A model generated the notes under the pieces. The model made no database searches. It was not told the origin of the DNA and worked only from the letters and a program-made list of their open reading frames with translations. A stretch of DNA of 64,000 bases from Wukongibacter sp050859025 (GTDB lineage: Bacteria > Bacillota > Clostridia > Peptostreptococcales > Caminicellaceae). Both the position numbers and the translations under genes were made by a program. This document shows positions 63,436 through 64,000 of this stretch, piece after piece; the stretch's first letter is position 1; each line of letters begins with the position of its first letter. The stretch spans positions 1 to 64,000 of the forward strand of contig NZ_CP138200.1 of NCBI RefSeq assembly GCF_050859025.1. Direction: 5' to 3'.

Positions 63436-64000
63436 CTATTTCTTTCTTTTATCAATAACTCTCTTGGCTTTTCCTTCGCTTCTTTGAATAGTTTTAGGCT
63501 CAACAAGCTTTATCTTTACACTGATACCTAAAGTACTTTCAATAGCATGTCTAATTTTTTTGGTTAATGACTGAAGTTTTTTGATTTCATCGGAGAAATA
63601 CTCTTCATTGATTTCAATCCATATTTCTAATATATCTAAATTGTTAACTCTATCAACTATCAGCATATAATGGGGCTTAGTTTCTCCCATTTCTAGTAAG
63701 ATACTTTCTATCTGTGAAGGGAAGATATTTACGCCTCGGATAATCAGCATATCATCTGTACGACCAGTAACCTTTTCCATTCTTACACTGGTCCTTCCGC
63801 AGGAGCATTTATCAGGATGTAATATGGTTAGATCCTTTGTTCTGTATCTAATTAATGGTAAGGCTTCTTTGGTTACAGTTGTGAATACTAGTTCTCCCTT
63901 TTCTTCATATCCAAGGGGGTTAAGGGTGTCCCTATCAACTACTTCTGGAATAAAATGATCCTCAATGATATGTAAGCCCGTTTGATGTTCACATTCACAA
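63436..64000 (-). CDS. Phenylacetate-CoA ligase family protein, C-terminal part
   Basis: The gene runs off the right edge; 188 C-terminal residues are visible. The reading frame stays open to base 64000 without a stop. ELVFTTVTKEALPLIRYRTK is the adenylate-forming signature, followed by the cysteine pair KCSCGRTS and GRTDDMLIIRGVNIFPSQIE, the hinge into the mobile C-terminal domain. It activates phenylacetate or a related aryl acid to its CoA ester. In amino acid fermenters such genes accompany oxidative breakdown of aromatic amino acids. Confidence 0.88.
   Translation of the reverse strand, partial: CECEHQTGLHIIEDHFIPEVVDRDTLNPLGYEEKGELVFTTVTKEALPLIRYRTKDLTILHPDKCSCGRTSVRMEKVTGRTDDMLIIRGVNIFPSQIESILLEMGETKPHYMLIVDRVNNLDILEIWIEINEEYFSDEIKKLQSLTKKIRHAIESTLGISVKIKLVEPKTIQRSEGKAKRVIDKRKK

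Overview
The window opens on the dnaA start codon of a low-GC Gram-positive anaerobe and reads as the origin region of a Clostridia chromosome. The gene order dnaA-dnaN-S4 protein-recF-gyrB-gyrA, the strong AAGGAGG ribosome sites, frequent GTG/TTG starts, rubrerythrin with PerR, a SigB/RsbVW module, a probable selenoprotein and amino-acid-fermentation genes all fit a Clostridia/Tissierellia-type organism. The genus cannot be fixed from the sequence alone.

Layout. 1-9.2 kb: replication and gyrase genes, with DnaA boxes between dnaA and dnaN. 9.2-13.1 kb: an unknown membrane protein, then rsbV-rsbW-sigB behind a SigB-like promoter. 13.2-19.7 kb: trpS, then a complete branched-chain amino acid ABC transporter (livK-H-M-G-F). 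20.1-26.0 kb: a family-4-like uracil-DNA glycosylase lacking most iron-sulfur cysteines, then a 16S-tRNA-Ala-23S-5S operon behind two tandem promoters. 26.1-28.9 kb: a ykkC-class riboswitch with an MFS transporter, then an sdpR-sdpI pair with a perfect 36-bp operator and no toxin genes. 29-38 kb: argGH, a GntR regulator, niaR-nadA-nadB-nadC and a PTS-IIC-like permease. 38.5-41.5 kb: a secreted aerolysin-like protein and an intact IS3-family element. 41.6-50.8 kb: a small winged-helix protein, perR, rubrerythrin, an aminoglycoside phosphotransferase-like kinase, an M3 peptidase, a UPF0182 protein and murI. 51-57 kb: a CxxU selenoprotein of the AhpD fold, a sigma-region-4-like protein, two secreted proteins sharing a signal peptide (one SLH), and a two-component system. 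57-64 kb: cysteine desulfidase-like protein, RidA, IlvE, T-box-controlled serS, an ACT-domain protein and the end of a phenylacetate-CoA ligase.

The most striking non-coding feature is the density of dispersed palindromic repeats. I see at least four families. Family 1 is about 105 bp with TATAGAG/CTCTATA ends and about a dozen copies. Family 2 is a 130-190 bp foldback that follows + strand stop codons, always in one orientation, with compensatory changes between copies. Family 3 is about 90 bp with AAATTGCATAAT-type ends. Family 4 is about 100 bp with a conserved loop and a covarying stem. Three copies sit inside the serS T-box leader, between the specifier domain and the antiterminator, stretching it to about 650 nt. 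One composite at 46.5-46.86 kb is a nest of several elements.

Functionally the window joins replication and translation functions with amino acid uptake and catabolism (liv transporter, ilvE, cdsB, ridA, phenylacetate-CoA ligase), de novo NAD synthesis under NiaR, and peroxide defence under PerR. All functional calls rest on reading motifs and gene context; no database search was possible.
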